From Sphingomonas rubra (GTDB lineage: Bacteria; Pseudomonadota; Alphaproteobacteria; Sphingomonadales; Sphingomonadaceae), in the NCBI RefSeq assembly GCF_900115745.1, contig NZ_FOXP01000008.1, forward strand, positions 122,477-186,476: a DNA stretch of 64,000 bases, given 5' to 3'. Of this stretch, positions 53,503-62,325 are shown piece after piece. The position numbers were made by a program, and so were the translations under genes. How positions within the stretch are numbered: position 1 is the stretch's first letter; each line of letters opens with the position of its first letter. Under the pieces are notes generated by a model, which was not told where the DNA came from, ran no database searches, and saw only the letters and a program-made list of their open reading frames with translations.

Positions 53503-54308
53503 CAGCGGAACCGTTCGCGCTGGAGGGTGAGGAGCTGGCGGTGGAGGCCGAGCCGGTCGCCCGACACCTGCGCGCGGGTGACCGCGCCGCCCGCGACGTC
53601 GATCATCGCGGCGAGGCGGAGGGCGACGGGTTCGCCGGCGAGACTCTCATCGACGTCAGCGAAGCCGCCGCGGTAGGTGCCGTGGTAGACGAGGTGCGCG
53701 GCGGCGCGTGCTCCGGCGGTGAAGAGGTGCGATACCTCGACCCGCTTGGGCGCAACCAGCGCGGCGAGCGCGGGGTCGCCCATGAGCACCCCCTCGGTTT
53801 CGGGCGCGCCCAGGACAGTGGGGAGCCACGAGCGCACGACTGCCTCGGTCGCGGCATCGGCGGCGAGGACGGGACCGTCCCAGGGCGCGAGCGCGGGCGG
53901 CGACACTGGGTCGGCGGCGCCGCTCTTGAGCTGGCGCTTGCGCGCGAAATAATCCTCCTCGGCCCAGCCGTGCGCGAGGCGCTCTTCGGTCAGGCGGAAC
54001 AGCGTGATGCCGCGCCACGCCGCGATGCGGCCGTCGTCGCGCATCGACGCGCCGTGCTCGGTGAAGCGCATCGCGACGCCGTCGCGACCGAGGATCGTGT
54101 CGTGGACGGTGACGGTGAGGCCGGGGAACTGGTCGAGCTGCGCGGCGGTGGCGGGGAGGTACTCGCGGTCGCGGCCGTCGAACAGGTGACCGCCGATCGA
54201 CAGGCGATAGCCGGGGTCCATCACCCAATCGACCGCCGACGGATCATGCGAAGTGAGGAAGTCGACGGCGAACCCGCGCAGCACCCGCGCTTCGGGAGAA
54301 AGGGTCAT
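53502..54308 (-). CDS. SnoaL/NTF2-like fold protein
   Basis: A 268-residue protein with one clear SnoaL-like domain (YLPATAAQLDQFPGLTVTVH, GVAMRFTEHGASMRDDGRIA, FRLTEERLAHGWAEEDYFAR) and a second, more diverged repeat after residue 140. Such proteins include cyclases, isomerases and binding proteins in degradation pathways; no catalytic pair is certain. It overlaps the acyl-CoA synthetase gene by four bases (ATGA), so it belongs to the pathway. Confidence 0.83.
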   Translation of the reverse strand: MTLSPEARVLRGFAVDFLTSHDPSAVDWVMDPGYRLSIGGHLFDGRDREYLPATAAQLDQFPGLTVTVHDTILGRDGVAMRFTEHGASMRDDGRIAAWRGITLFRLTEERLAHGWAEEDYFARKRQLKSGAADPVSPPALAPWDGPVLAADAATEAVVRSWLPTVLGAPETEGVLMGDPALAALVAPKRVEVSHLFTAGARAAAHLVYHGTYRGGFADVDESLAGEPVALRLAAMIDVAGGAVTRAQVSGDRLGLHRQLLTLQRERFR

Positions 54309-55816
54309 GGCGCGCTCCAGTGACGATCGAGCGCCCGCAGGTCCTTCTTCAGGATCTTGCCGGACGCATTTTGCGGCAGCGCGCCGACGAAGCGGATCGA
54401 GGTCGGGCATTTGTAGCGGGCGAGGTGCTCGCGGGTGAAATCGATGAGCGTCGCTTCGTCGGGGTCGGCGCCGGCGCGCGGGACGACGTAGGCGCGCGGG
54501 GTCTCGCCCCATTTCTCGTGCGGCACGCCGATCACCGCCACCTGGCTCACGTCCGGGTGGGCGCCGAGCACGTTCTCGATCTCGGTCGGGTAGATGTTCT
54601 CGGCGCCCGAGACGATCATGTCCTTGTAGCGATCGTGGATGAAGACGAAGCCGTCGGCGTCGCGGTAGGCGGCGTCGCCGGTGCACAGCCAGCCGTCGGC
54701 GGTGACGGCGGCGGCGGTCTCCTCGGGCTTTCGCCAATAGCCGAGCATGACCATGCCGGAGCGGACGCGGATCTCGCCGACCTCGCCGGTCGCGACGGGG
54801 CGCTCGGTGGCGGGATTGACGAGGTCGAGCTCGACCCAGGGCAGCGGGCGACCGCACGAGCGGAGCCGCTCGGGCGTCGGGCCGTCGGGGTCGTGTTCGG
54901 CGGGCGGCAGGCTGACGACGGTGCCGGCGGTCTCGGTCGCGCCGTAGGCGTGACTGAACTCGCAGCCGAACAGCCTGAGCGCGCGGCGGAGCAGCGGCTC
55001 GCCGATCGGCGCGGCGCCGTAGAGGATGCGGCGCAGCCCGCGAGGAACTTCGCCGCCCGCCTCGGCATGGTCGACGAGGCGTTGGATCACGGTCGGCACG
55101 AAGAAGGCGTGGGTGACGCCGTGGCGGTTGACCGCGTCGACGATGCTGGCGGGGTCGAGCTGGTCTAGGAGGACCGTATGACCGCCCTGGCTGAGCGCCA
55201 TCATCCCGTAGCCGATGCCGCCGATATGGAAGAGCGGCATCGCGACGAGGTTGACGCTCGACGCGTCGAAGTCCCACGCCTCGCGCGCCATCCGCTCGAC
55301 AAAGGAGAGGTTCGCCTGGCTGATGAGGACGCCCTTGGGAACGCCGGTAGTGCCCGACGTATAGAGGAGGAGCGTGGCCGCGTGCGGGTCGACGCCGCGA
55401 GCGGTGAGCGGGAAAGGGGCGGCGGCGGCTGGGAGCGCGTCGAGGTCGATCTTGGGGATCGCGGGAGCCTCGGCGAGATGAGCGGCGAGAGCGGGCTGGA
55501 CGAGGATCAGCGCGGGCTCGGCGTCGATGACGATCTGGCCGATCTCGCGCGGGGCGAGCCGCCAGTTGAGCGGCAGCATGATCGCACCGATCTTCGCGCA
55601 GGCGTAGGCGAGCTCGTAGAAGATCGGCGCGGCGTGCGCGAGCAGCGCGACGCGGTCGCCATCGCCGACGCCGCGCGCGAGGAGGACGGCGGCGAGCAGC
55701 TCGCTCGCCTCGTCGAGGTCGCGGAAGCTGAGCAGCGTCCTGCCGTGCGCGAGGCAGGGCGCGTCGGGCGTCTCGGCGGCGAAATGCCGCAGCAGCGAGA
55801 GGAGCGTCGGCTGCAT
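54305..55816 (-). CDS. Acyl-CoA synthetase (AMP-dependent ligase)
   Basis: A 503-residue ANL-superfamily enzyme that activates a carboxylic acid to its CoA ester. The AMP motif is LLLYTSGTTGVPKGVLIS, with GATETAG, GYWRKPEET and TGDAAYRDADGFVFI, and the late lysine in QNASGKILKKDL. Within the pathway it should load the acid released by the hydrolase. Start 12 bp after the acyl-CoA dehydrogenase stop. Confidence 0.95.
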   Translation of the reverse strand: MQPTLLSLLRHFAAETPDAPCLAHGRTLLSFRDLDEASELLAAVLLARGVGDGDRVALLAHAAPIFYELAYACAKIGAIMLPLNWRLAPREIGQIVIDAEPALILVQPALAAHLAEAPAIPKIDLDALPAAAAPFPLTARGVDPHAATLLLYTSGTTGVPKGVLISQANLSFVERMAREAWDFDASSVNLVAMPLFHIGGIGYGMMALSQGGHTVLLDQLDPASIVDAVNRHGVTHAFFVPTVIQRLVDHAEAGGEVPRGLRRILYGAAPIGEPLLRRALRLFGCEFSHAYGATETAGTVVSLPPAEHDPDGPTPERLRSCGRPLPWVELDLVNPATERPVATGEVGEIRVRSGMVMLGYWRKPEETAAAVTADGWLCTGDAAYRDADGFVFIHDRYKDMIVSGAENIYPTEIENVLGAHPDVSQVAVIGVPHEKWGETPRAYVVPRAGADPDEATLIDFTREHLARYKCPTSIRFVGALPQNASGKILKKDLRALDRHWSAP

Positions 55817-55827
55817 CGCGCGCGGCC

Positions 55828-57009
55828 TCAGTAGCTCTTGGGCAAGCCCAGGCCGTTCTGCGCGACGTGGTTGAGCACCATCTCGCGGCTGACCGGCGCG
55901 GTCTTGTGGAGGCGGGCGATGAACCAGAGGTCGGCGAGCCCGTACTCGTAGGAGAGGCCGTTGCCGCCGTGGACCTGGATCGCCTGGTCGAGAGCCTTCA
56001 AAGAGGCGTCGGCGGCCATGAACTTGGCCATGTTGGCGGCCTCGGCAGCGTCCTCGCCCTGATCGAAGAGCTGCGCGGCACGCGCGTTGAGGAGGCGCGC
56101 GGCCTGGACGTGGATGTACGCCTCGGCGAGTGGGTGGGCGACGCCTTGGTGCTGCGCGATCGGCGTGCCCCAGACGCTGCGGTCGCGCGCATAGTCCGCG
56201 GCCTGCGCCAGCGCGAAGCGGGCGATGCCGTTGTTGATGGCGGCGGCCGAGACGCGCTCGGGATTGAGGCCGACGAACACCTGCTTGAGACCGGCGCCGC
56301 GGCGACCGGTAAGCGCCTCCGCCGGCAGCTCGATATTGTCGTAGAAGGTGGTGAACTGCTTCTCGGGCGTCATCACGGCGGCGTCGATCGGCTGGTAACT
56401 GAGGCCAGGCGCGTCGGTGGGGACAAGGAACAGCGACAGCGCCGAGCGGCCGTCGCCCGCCTCCATCTCCGGATCGCGCGCGACGATCATCACCGCGTCG
56501 GCGACGTCGATCCCCGACGTCCAGTATTTGGAGCCGTTCAGCACGAAGCCGTCACCCTGCGAGGTGACCTGGGTCTTCACCTTGTGGGTGTTGGAGCCGG
56601 CGTCGGGCTCGGTGATCGCGAAGCAGATCTTCTTCGTCCCCGCGGCGATGCCGGGGAGCCATTCCGCCTTCATCGCGTCCGAGCCGTGCGCGGCGATGAT
56701 CGGTGCGGTAATCGAGTTGATGACGAGCTGGAGCATCGGGCAACCCTGCGCCGCACACTCCTCAACGACGACGTTGTAGTCGGCGATGCCGCCGCCGACG
56801 CCGCCGTGCTCCTCGGGAATGTGGACACCGAGGAAGCCGGCCTCGCCAAGCTCCGCCCACAAGGCGTCGGGCTCCTCGTGGCGCTTGACGCAGTCCTGAT
56901 AATATTTGCGGCCGTACTTGCCGACCAGGCGGCCGACGTTCTCGCGCAGTTCGCGGTGGTGCTCGGCGGTGTCGACGAGGGGGGAGAAGAACATCGGCTG
57001 GGCGGGCAT
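55828..57009 (-). CDS. Acyl-CoA dehydrogenase
   Basis: A 393-residue FAD-dependent dehydrogenase that makes the 2,3-enoyl-CoA. Signatures: FAITEPDAGSNTHKVKT and the C-terminal HGGNGLSYEYGLADLWF, where the Glu is a likely catalytic base. It lies 26 bp after the 3-hydroxyacyl-CoA dehydrogenase gene. The chain length or ring specificity is not known. Confidence 0.95.
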   Translation of the reverse strand: MPAQPMFFSPLVDTAEHHRELRENVGRLVGKYGRKYYQDCVKRHEEPDALWAELGEAGFLGVHIPEEHGGVGGGIADYNVVVEECAAQGCPMLQLVINSITAPIIAAHGSDAMKAEWLPGIAAGTKKICFAITEPDAGSNTHKVKTQVTSQGDGFVLNGSKYWTSGIDVADAVMIVARDPEMEAGDGRSALSLFLVPTDAPGLSYQPIDAAVMTPEKQFTTFYDNIELPAEALTGRRGAGLKQVFVGLNPERVSAAAINNGIARFALAQAADYARDRSVWGTPIAQHQGVAHPLAEAYIHVQAARLLNARAAQLFDQGEDAAEAANMAKFMAADASLKALDQAIQVHGGNGLSYEYGLADLWFIARLHKTAPVSREMVLNHVAQNGLGLPKSY

Positions 57010-57035
57010 GGATCGGATCCTTCGGGAAATGCGGG

Positions 57036-57890
57036 TCAGGCGGGCCAGTCGAAGAAGCCGCGGCCTGATTTGGCGCCGAGGCGGCCGTCGGCGACCATCA
57101 CCTGGAGGATGGCGGGAGGTGCGAAGCGGGGACCGTGCGCGGCTTCGAGCGTGCGTGCGACCTCGAGCCGGACATCGAGGCCGACGATGTCGCTGAGCCG
57201 CAGCGGGCCGACTGGGTGGCGGTAGGCGAGAACTGCGGCCCGATCGATATCCTCGGCGCCGGCGACGCCGTCCTCGAGCATCCGCATCGCCTCGAGCGAG
57301 GCGGCGAAGTCGAGGCGGCTCGTGGCGAAGCCGGGGACGTCGCGGACGGTGATCGTCTTCTTGCCGATCGCCGCGCCGAACTGGCGCGCAAGGTCGAGCG
57401 CGGCGTCGGAGGTGGCTGCGCCGCGGACGATCTCGAGCAGCTTGATCGACCAGACGGGGTTGAAGAAGTGGAGGCCGAGGAAGGTCGTCGAGTCAGAGAC
57501 GCTCGCCGCGAGCCGGTCGATCGACAGCGCGCTGGTGTTGGTGGCGAGCAGACGGGGCGCGCGGGCGGCGGCGCGGGCGAGCACGTCCTCTTTGAGCGCG
57601 AGCCGCTCGGGCACCGATTCGACGATGACGGCGAGGCCCTCGGGCAGCTCCTCAATCGTCGCGACGCGGGACAGGCGCGCGGCGGTCGCGTCCCTGGCGG
57701 CGGCGTCGAGCTTGCCGCGCGCGACCGCGCCGGCGAGCGTCGCCTCGACCGTGCGGACCATCGCGGCGGCGCGGGCGTCGTCTGGTTCGACGACGTGGAC
57801 CGCGTAGCCGGCGAGCGCGGCGACGTAGGCGATGCCCACGCCCATCGTGCCGCCGCCGATCACCGCGACACCTTGTTGCTCGATACTCAT
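57036..57890 (-). CDS. 3-hydroxyacyl-CoA dehydrogenase
   Basis: A 284-residue NAD-dependent dehydrogenase that oxidises 3-hydroxyacyl-CoA. The Rossmann turn is VIGGGTMGVGIA (residues 10-21); the catalytic His is in LHFFNPVWSIK; the C-terminal domain has VGPLRLSDIVGLD. It is overlapped by four bases with the enoyl-CoA hydratase gene (ATGA), the natural partner in beta-oxidation. Confidence 0.95.
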   Translation of the reverse strand: MSIEQQGVAVIGGGTMGVGIAYVAALAGYAVHVVEPDDARAAAMVRTVEATLAGAVARGKLDAAARDATAARLSRVATIEELPEGLAVIVESVPERLALKEDVLARAAARAPRLLATNTSALSIDRLAASVSDSTTFLGLHFFNPVWSIKLLEIVRGAATSDAALDLARQFGAAIGKKTITVRDVPGFATSRLDFAASLEAMRMLEDGVAGAEDIDRAAVLAYRHPVGPLRLSDIVGLDVRLEVARTLEAAHGPRFAPPAILQVMVADGRLGAKSGRGFFDWPA

Positions 57891-58648
57891 CGGCCGCTCC
57901 AGACGGGAAGACGCTTCTCGGCGAAGGCGCGCGCGCCTTCTCGCGCGTCGGCGGAGGCGAGAACCTCCTCGACGATCGGGCGCTGCCGCGACCAGCGATC
58001 GGCGACGGGCCAGTCGGGGGCGGTCGCCATGATCGTCTTGCTCGCCGCGACCGAGAGCGGCGCGTTGGCGGCGATCTCGTCGGCGAGTGCAAGCGCGGCA
58101 TCGAGCGCGGTGCCGGTCGACACGAGCCGGTTGACGAGGCCCCAGCGCGCGGCGGTGGCGGCGTCCATCCGACGCGCGGTGATCGCATACTCGAGCGCGA
58201 TTGCGGGGGGGATGCGCTCGCGCAGGCGGACAAGCCCGCCCGATCCGGCGACCAGGCCGCGCGCCGCCTCAGGCAGGCCGAACACCGCACCCTCTCCCGC
58301 GACGATCAAGTCGCAGGCGAGGGCCAGCTCGCAGCCGCCGGCGAGCGCGTAGCCCTCGACGGCGGCGATCAGTGGCTTGGCAGGCGACGCCTCGGTGACC
58401 CCGGCGAAGCCGCGACCCTCGATCTCGGGCCGCTCGCCCGCAACGAACGCCTTGAGGTCCATCCCCGAACAGAAATGCCCGCCCGCGCCGGTGACGATGC
58501 CGACGCGCAAGGTTGGATCGGCGTCGAGTTCATCGAGCGCCGCGACCATCGCCAGCGATACCGCGCGGGTGACGGCGTTGCGCTGCGCGGGGCGGTTGAG
58601 CATCATCACCAAGGCAGCGCCGCGGCGCTCGACCAGCACCTCGCTCAT
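57887..58648 (-). CDS. Enoyl-CoA hydratase/isomerase
   Basis: A 253-residue crotonase-fold protein that hydrates 2-enoyl-CoA. The oxyanion hole is in FCSGMDLKAF and YALAGGCELALACD; LPEAARGLVAGSGGL is near the active site. ATG 58648 is chosen by family N-terminus and its four-base overlap with the monooxygenase gene stop. Confidence 0.94.
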   Translation of the reverse strand: MSEVLVERRGAALVMMLNRPAQRNAVTRAVSLAMVAALDELDADPTLRVGIVTGAGGHFCSGMDLKAFVAGERPEIEGRGFAGVTEASPAKPLIAAVEGYALAGGCELALACDLIVAGEGAVFGLPEAARGLVAGSGGLVRLRERIPPAIALEYAITARRMDAATAARWGLVNRLVSTGTALDAALALADEIAANAPLSVAASKTIMATAPDWPVADRWSRQRPIVEEVLASADAREGARAFAEKRLPVWSGR

Positions 58649-60576
58649 GCCGGCACCTGTTCGGCGGTCTCGTAATCGGCGAGATCGGCCGTGTCGGTCA
58701 TCCGCCACATGTCGATGATGCGGAACGGATTGTTGACGACGATCCGGCCCTTCGAATTGCGGACGTAGCCGTCGACGCCGGGAAAGGTCCAGACGAGGCC
58801 GGCGTGCGTATCGTCGACCTTGGCGTTGTAGGCGTCGTGGACCTCGCGGCGCACGTCGACGGTGGTGAGCCCGCCCGCGAACATCTGGCGCAACAGGGAC
58901 ATGACGTAGTGCATCTGCCGCTCGAGCACCGAGATCAGGCTGCCGCCGTGGCCGTATTGCGTATTGGGGCCGTAGAGGCAGAAGAAATTGGGGTAGCCCG
59001 GAACGACGGTGCCGAGATAGGCACGCGCGTCGTCGCCATCCCAGTCGCGGTGCAGTTCGCGCCTGCCGACGCCGAAGACGCGCATCGGGGCGAGCAGGTT
59101 GACCACGTCGAACCCCGTCGCCCAGATGATCGCGTCCGCAGGGTGCGTCGCGCCATCGCTGGTGACGACGGCGTCCGGCAGCACCTCAGTGACGGCACCC
59201 TGGACGTAGGCGACATTGGGCTTGGCGAGCATCCGGTACCAGCCGTTGTCGAGCAGCATCCGCTTGCCGAACGGCGGATAGGGCGGGATCATCGCGGGGA
59301 GCAGATCCTGCCGCTCGCCGAGCTCCGCCTCGATGTAGCGGGTGAGGCCGCGACGGTGCGAATCGTTGATCGCGTTGATCGATCTGCCGCCGCCCTGCCA
59401 CGCGGGATCCTGACGGAGCGCCTCATATTGCTTGTCGTTGAACGCCCAGCTGAGGCGGAGGCGATACCAGAGGCGGTAGAGCGGCACCGCCTGCATCAGC
59501 TGCTGGAGCGGCTCTGGAATCGACCGGCCGAACTTGGGGAAGGGCGCGACCCACTGCGGCGTCCGGTTGACGACGGTGAGCGAGCCGACGCTGTCCACGA
59601 TCGCCGGGCCGACCTGCATCGCGCTGGCGCCGTTGCCGACGAGGACGACGCGCTTGCCCGCCAGATCGAGCCCCGCGTCGGGGTAGCGCGCGGTATGAAC
59701 ACTCGACCCCTCAAACGAGTCGATGCCGGGGACATCGGGGAGGCGCGGCTTGTTGAACGCGCCGACGCCGCTCAGTACGATGCTGGCGGTCAGCGTCTCG
59801 CGGGAGCCGTCGTCGGCGACGATGTCGGCGTGCCACTCGGCGGCGTCCTCGTTCCAGCGTGCTTCGGTCACCTCGACGCCGAAGCGGATGTGGCGGCGGA
59901 CGTCGTAACGGTCGGCGACCTCCTCGAGATAGGAGTGGATCTCGCGGCTGCCGGCGAAATAGCGCGACCAGGCGAAGGGCGCCCAGGAGAAGGAGTAGAG
60001 GTGGCTTGGCACGTCGCAGGCCGCGCCGGGATAGCGATTCTCGAACCAGACGCCGCCCAGCTCGCCCCGACGCTCGACGATCCGATAGGGGATGCCCGCG
60101 GCCGCGAACTGGATGGCGGCGCACAGGCCGGAGATGCCGGCGCCGATGATGAGCGCGCGGAAGCCCGGCGGCACCGCGACCGGCGCGGCGGGTGTGCCGG
60201 GCAGATCGCCGCCGTCGAGCTGGAGCTCGTGGCGGATCATCGCAGCGTAGTCGGCCGGGATCGTCTCGCCGAGCGACACGCCCATCATCTCGACCAGCAG
60301 TGCGTCGGAGGGACCGGTAAGGACCGGCGGCGTTCCGGCGAGCCACGCCGCGACGGCGATCCGGGCGGCGTCGCGGATCTCGGCCTGGACCGCGGGCGGC
60401 AGTCCGCCGTCGTCGTTGTCATCGAGCCCGCGCGTCCGCGTCGGCACGAAGCGACCCTCGATCCATCCGCGGTCGCCGGTCAGGTGGACGAGAACGCAGG
60501 CGAGCGTCGGGATGTTCGCCTGCGCGATCGCGTCCGCCAGCCAGCTGGGGGCATCCTCTCCGGTTCGGTCGGCCAT
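58645..60576 (-). CDS. Baeyer-Villiger flavin monooxygenase with N-terminal extension (HAPMO-like layout)
   Basis: A 643-residue NADPH/FAD monooxygenase that inserts oxygen next to a ketone to give an ester or lactone. FAD turn GAGISG at 145-150, the type I fingerprint FEGSSVHTARYPD at 288-300, and NADPH turn VGNGASA at 313-319. The first 135 residues form an extra helical domain, as in 4-hydroxyacetophenone monooxygenase (about 640 residues), so an aryl or larger cyclic ketone is plausible. It is the first gene of an eight-gene operon; operator site 2 lies 71 bp upstream. ATG 60576. Confidence 0.93.
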   Translation of the reverse strand: MADRTGEDAPSWLADAIAQANIPTLACVLVHLTGDRGWIEGRFVPTRTRGLDDNDDGGLPPAVQAEIRDAARIAVAAWLAGTPPVLTGPSDALLVEMMGVSLGETIPADYAAMIRHELQLDGGDLPGTPAAPVAVPPGFRALIIGAGISGLCAAIQFAAAGIPYRIVERRGELGGVWFENRYPGAACDVPSHLYSFSWAPFAWSRYFAGSREIHSYLEEVADRYDVRRHIRFGVEVTEARWNEDAAEWHADIVADDGSRETLTASIVLSGVGAFNKPRLPDVPGIDSFEGSSVHTARYPDAGLDLAGKRVVLVGNGASAMQVGPAIVDSVGSLTVVNRTPQWVAPFPKFGRSIPEPLQQLMQAVPLYRLWYRLRLSWAFNDKQYEALRQDPAWQGGGRSINAINDSHRRGLTRYIEAELGERQDLLPAMIPPYPPFGKRMLLDNGWYRMLAKPNVAYVQGAVTEVLPDAVVTSDGATHPADAIIWATGFDVVNLLAPMRVFGVGRRELHRDWDGDDARAYLGTVVPGYPNFFCLYGPNTQYGHGGSLISVLERQMHYVMSLLRQMFAGGLTTVDVRREVHDAYNAKVDDTHAGLVWTFPGVDGYVRNSKGRIVVNNPFRIIDMWRMTDTADLADYETAEQVPA

Positions 60577-60646
60577 TGCCTCGTCTTTGTTGTCGCCGCG
60601 CTCGTGGCGGGTTGTTCGGCAGCCTCTACGCGACGCCGAAGCGGGC

Positions 60647-60664
60647 GTCAACGGCTGTGTTGAC
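60647..60664. promoter_or_regulatory. Operator GTCAAC-N6-GTTGAC, site 2 (monooxygenase operon)
   Basis: Perfect arms with centre GGCTGT, 71 bp upstream of the monooxygenase start and overlapping the stop codon of the hydrolase gene. This shows that the eight-gene operon probably has its own regulated promoter and is not just read through from the hydrolase. Confidence 0.78.
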
Positions 60665-61532
60665 GAATGTGGCCGGCCAAGTCGGCGATCGCCTTGTCGG
60701 CGCGCGGAGTCAGCATCGGCAGGCTGGCGAAGCCGTGGATCATCCCCTCGTAGCGATCGACCGAAGCGACGCCGCCCGCCGCGACGATCGCTGCGGCGAG
60801 CGCCTCGCCCTCGTCGCGCAGAGGATCGGCGGCGGCGGTGATGATCCGCGTTGGCGGTAGACGGCTGAGATCGGCGCAGAGCAGGGCGATGTCGGTCTGC
60901 GTCGGCGCCGCGCTGCCGAGATAAGCATTCCAGGCCCAGCGCATCCAATCGCGCTCGAGCAGGTACCCTGTTCGCAAGCGATCCCACGACAGAGTCGCAC
61001 ATGCCGGGTCGACGACCGGGTAGAGCAACGCCAGCGCGCCCACGGCAATGCCGGCCTCGCTCGCGTAGGACGCCGCACCGACGGCGAGATGACCCCCGGC
61101 GCTGTCGCCGGCGATCGCGGCGATCGACCGCGTCGCGGCGATGTGGCGGAGCGCGGCACGCGCGTCGTCGCGGGCGGCGGGAAACGGTGCTTCGGGGGCG
61201 AGCCGATAGCCGACTGAGATCACGCGCGACCCGGTCTCCGCCGCGAACGCGCGACACATTGCATCGTGCGTGTCCAGCGAGCCGATCACGAAGCCGCCAC
61301 CGTGGAGGAAGAGGATGATCTCGTCGTCGGCCTCTTCGGGAACGTAGCTGCGCAACGGAACGCCGTCCGCGTCCTCCTCGGTCACCTCCATCGCTGGCCC
61401 TCTCACCGCCGCCATCGGCGCGTCGAGGCGCGCGCGATAGAAGGCGAGGTCGCGGTCCGCACGCGGCGGACGCAGCGCCGCGCGCGGGTCGGCGAGCAGC
61501 GAGACGAAGGCCGAATCGACGAATTGGCTCAT
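60648..61532 (-). CDS. Alpha/beta hydrolase (hormone-sensitive-lipase family esterase)
   Basis: A 294-residue esterase. HGGGF (77-81) forms the oxyanion hole, GDSAGG holds nucleophile Ser144, and Asp236 (AADPLRDEG) and His266 (MIHGF) complete the triad. Next to a Baeyer-Villiger monooxygenase it should hydrolyse the ester or lactone product, like the esterase beside HAPMO. ATG 61532; divergent from the TetR gene. Confidence 0.93.
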   Translation of the reverse strand: MSQFVDSAFVSLLADPRAALRPPRADRDLAFYRARLDAPMAAVRGPAMEVTEEDADGVPLRSYVPEEADDEIILFLHGGGFVIGSLDTHDAMCRAFAAETGSRVISVGYRLAPEAPFPAARDDARAALRHIAATRSIAAIAGDSAGGHLAVGAASYASEAGIAVGALALLYPVVDPACATLSWDRLRTGYLLERDWMRWAWNAYLGSAAPTQTDIALLCADLSRLPPTRIITAAADPLRDEGEALAAAIVAAGGVASVDRYEGMIHGFASLPMLTPRADKAIADLAGHIRQHSR

Positions 61533-61562
61533 CGCCACGGTCTCGCGTGACGGTGCACTGCT

Positions 61563-61580
61563 GTCAACACGAACGTTGAC
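61563..61580. promoter_or_regulatory. Operator GTCAAC-N6-GTTGAC, site 3 (hydrolase and tetR, divergent)
   Basis: Perfect arms with centre ACGAAC in the 85-bp gap between the hydrolase start (minus) and the TetR start (plus). One site here could control both genes and give autoregulation. Confidence 0.8.
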
Positions 61581-61617
61581 GGATTGATGTTGGCCGGGGA
61601 AGAGGCGATGGAGAGGC

Positions 61618-62295
61618 ATGAGCGACACGGAGGAGAAGCGGATCGGGCAGAGCGGCATCGGGCGTCGGCGCTCGGCCGCGCGCACCGATTCGAGCACGAC
61701 TTATCAGGCGAAGAGACGCGAAATCGCCGAGGCGGCGGTGCGCGTCTTCAACCGCCTGGGCTTCGAGCGCGCCAGCATCGCGGCCGTTGCCGAGGAGATG
61801 AGCGTCGATCGCGCGTCGCTCTATTATTACATTTCGTCGAAGGAGGAATTGTTCGACGAGGTGGTCCGCACTGTGGTCGAGCGCAACGGCCAAGTCGCCA
61901 AGGAGATCGAAACGAGCTCGCTCGCCCCGCGTCGCAAGCTGCGCGACATGATCGTCATGCTGATGACGTCCTACGGTGCGCACTACCCACTGTTCTACAT
62001 CTACATCCGCGAGAACCTCAGCCACGTCAGCGATGCACGCTCCAAGTGGTCGCGCGATATGCGCGCGTTAAATCGTCAGACGACCGACAGCATGGTCGCG
62101 ATCATCGTGCAGGGTTACGCCGACGGCAGCCTCCGCGACGTCGGCCCGCCCGAGATCGTCGCCAACGGCATTTTCGGCGTGATCGGATGGACCCATCGCT
62201 GGTTCAGGCCCGACCGCAGCGACACCAGCGCGCAGGAGATCGGACGAATCTACGCCGACATGATCCTGTCGGGGCTGGAAGATCCGTATCGCTGA
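61618..62295 (+). CDS. TetR-family regulator of the ketone-degradation cluster
   Basis: A 225-residue regulator. The helix-turn-helix is at about residues 30-78 (REIAEAAVRVFNRLGFERAS, then IAAVAEEMSVDRASLYYYIS), followed by a ligand domain with a C-terminal TetR_C-like part (IFGVIGWTHRWFRPD). GGAGAGGC precedes the ATG. Three copies of one palindrome around the cluster, one beside this gene, make it the likely controller of all the units; the inducer may be the substrate or a CoA thioester. Confidence 0.93.
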   Translation: MSDTEEKRIGQSGIGRRRSAARTDSSTTYQAKRREIAEAAVRVFNRLGFERASIAAVAEEMSVDRASLYYYISSKEELFDEVVRTVVERNGQVAKEIETSSLAPRRKLRDMIVMLMTSYGAHYPLFYIYIRENLSHVSDARSKWSRDMRALNRQTTDSMVAIIVQGYADGSLRDVGPPEIVANGIFGVIGWTHRWFRPDRSDTSAQEIGRIYADMILSGLEDPYR

Positions 62296-62325
62296 GGCGG
62301 CCGACAGCTAGCGGGCGGCACGGGG